Positions 63,101 to 64,000 of a DNA stretch of 64,000 nucleotides are shown in pieces. The stretch lies in the NCBI GenBank assembly GCA_964020085.1, contig OZ026600.1, positions 10,618,448 through 10,682,447 of the forward strand, given 5' to 3'. The notes beneath the pieces were generated by a model. It was not told where the DNA came from. It worked only from the letters and a program-made list of their open reading frames with translations, and made no database searches. The number at the start of each line of letters is the position of its first letter. The stretch's first letter is position 1. Source of the stretch: Micromussa lordhowensis. Lineage: Eukaryota; Cnidaria; Anthozoa; Scleractinia; Lobophylliidae. The position numbers and the translations under genes were made by a program.

Positions 63101-64000
63101 GACTACAAAATATACTTTGCAGCCAAATTGGACCTAAAATGTTGTTTTATACCTTTGACGTTTAATTTGTATGGAAAGCCCGTTTTCTATTCTTAACATG
63201 TTTAAGCGAAACTGTGCTGTACAGACTTGGATCTGCATCTTTTAGGCAAATTTTACGTGAAATGTTGATTATGTCTCACAAACACAGTTTTGGGTTCTGC
63301 AGATGTAAAGACCTGAAAAAGCACCTTTCAATCAAATTAGACATCAAATGGCGATTTTGGCTCAAAAACACAGCTTTGGCTGTTGTAAGCTGTAAAAAAT
63401 TGAAAGTGACCAATTTGACGTGAAATGTCGATTATGGCTGAAAACACAGTTTTAGCTTCTGTAAGATGTTAAGACTACAAAATATACTTTGCAGCCAAAT
63501 TGGACCTAAAATGTTGTTTTATACCTTTGACGTTTAATTTGTATGGAAAGCCCGTTTTCTATTCTTAACATGTTTAAGCGAAACTGTGCTGTACAGACTT
63601 GGATCTGCATCTTTTAGGCACATTTTACGTGAAATGTTGATTATGTCTCAAAAACACAGTTTTGGGTTCTGGAGATGTAAAGACTGGAAAAAGCACCTTT
63701 CAATCAAATCAGACATCAAATGGCGATTTTGGCTCAAAAACACAGCTTTGGCTGTTGTAAGCTGTAAAAAATTGAAACTGACCAATTTGACGTAAAATGT
63801 CGATTATGGCTAAAAACACAGTTTTCGCTTCTGTAAGATGTTGAGACTACAAAATGTACATTGAGCCAAATTGGACCTAAAATGTTGTTTCAAACATTTA
63901 AAGTCTAATTTGGTTGGAAGGGCTTTTTCTATTCTTAACATCTTTCAGCGAAACTGTGCTGTACAGATTTGGATCTGCATCTTTTAGGCAAATTTTACGT
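57140..64000 (+). repeat. ~372-bp satellite in a 2231-bp six-monomer higher-order repeat, running off the window
   Basis: The phrase CAGACTTGGATCTGCATC recurs every ~372 bp. The block starting at 58322 recurs at 60553 and 62784, exactly 2231 bp apart, with few differences, so six monomers form the larger unit. Within a monomer, three related ~77-86-bp subunits begin ACGTGAAATGTTGATT, ACATCAAATGGCGATT and ACGTGAAATGTCGATT, each followed by an AAAACACAG word, plus a longer fourth segment. Repeated 69-97-codon ORFs are by-products of the repeat. The first ~1.2 kb is less regular. Confidence 0.95.

Noticed and set aside
57100..64000. Repeated 69-97-codon ORFs as a gene family
   Set aside because: They occur on both strands in every satellite monomer and follow the repeat period.

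Overview
The window looks like nuclear DNA of an anthozoan cnidarian, most likely a stony coral. The evidence is indirect: a complete Polinton/Maverick element, Penelope-like retroelements (PLEs) with hammerhead-type motifs, tRNA-derived SINEs and foldback MITEs whose sequence style I associate with coral genomes, and long AT-rich intergenic DNA. I found no host single-copy gene I can name with confidence.

Region 1 (22-20605) is one Polinton, a self-synthesizing transposon or endogenous adintovirus-like virus. It is 20,572 bp long, has 232-bp terminal inverted repeats that read as identical, and is flanked by a 6-bp target duplication CGAGTA. A leftward block (263-13776) carries a VLTF3-like late transcription factor, protein-primed DNA polymerase B, a chromodomain integrase joined to a phospholipase A2 (PLA2) domain, an adenain-like protease, a probable ssDNA-binding protein, the double-jelly-roll major capsid protein, a basic core-like protein, the penton and a PPxY-bearing protein. 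A rightward block (13849-20237) carries the packaging ATPase, small repeat and coiled-coil proteins, two fibre-like proteins, an eIF1/SUI1-like translation factor and a two-helix membrane protein. Replication, integration, capsid assembly, maturation, packaging, attachment and probably late transcription are therefore all encoded. Nearly every gene has an AT-rich TATATATG or TATATAGATG motif fused to its start codon, and three leftward genes end at small GTAAA-type hairpins. Despite the matching ends, this copy is damaged: PolB has two in-frame TGAs plus a 4-bp duplication, the penton and long-fibre genes each have a TAA, and two genes change frame at poly-A tracts.

Region 2 (20.6-46.3 kb) is host intergenic DNA packed with decayed repeats: foldback MITEs, a 55-60-bp minisatellite split by a LINE, PLE remnants with hammerhead motifs, a Harbinger-like transposase piece, RT and integrase remnants, and a 2.95-kb degenerate inverted duplication whose arms each contain a SINE.

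Region 3 (46.3-53.7 kb) is a nest of elements: a GIY-YIG PLE interrupted by a roughly 0.6-kb non-coding element, itself interrupted by a 4.5-kb Ty3/Gypsy retrotransposon (minus strand, 142-bp LTRs, 5-bp duplication GGCAC).

Region 4 (54-64 kb) is tandem-repeat DNA: a ~127-bp minisatellite, a GCGAGCCT microsatellite, a ~22-bp minisatellite, and from about 57.14 kb to the window end a ~372-bp satellite organised in a 2231-bp six-monomer higher-order repeat.
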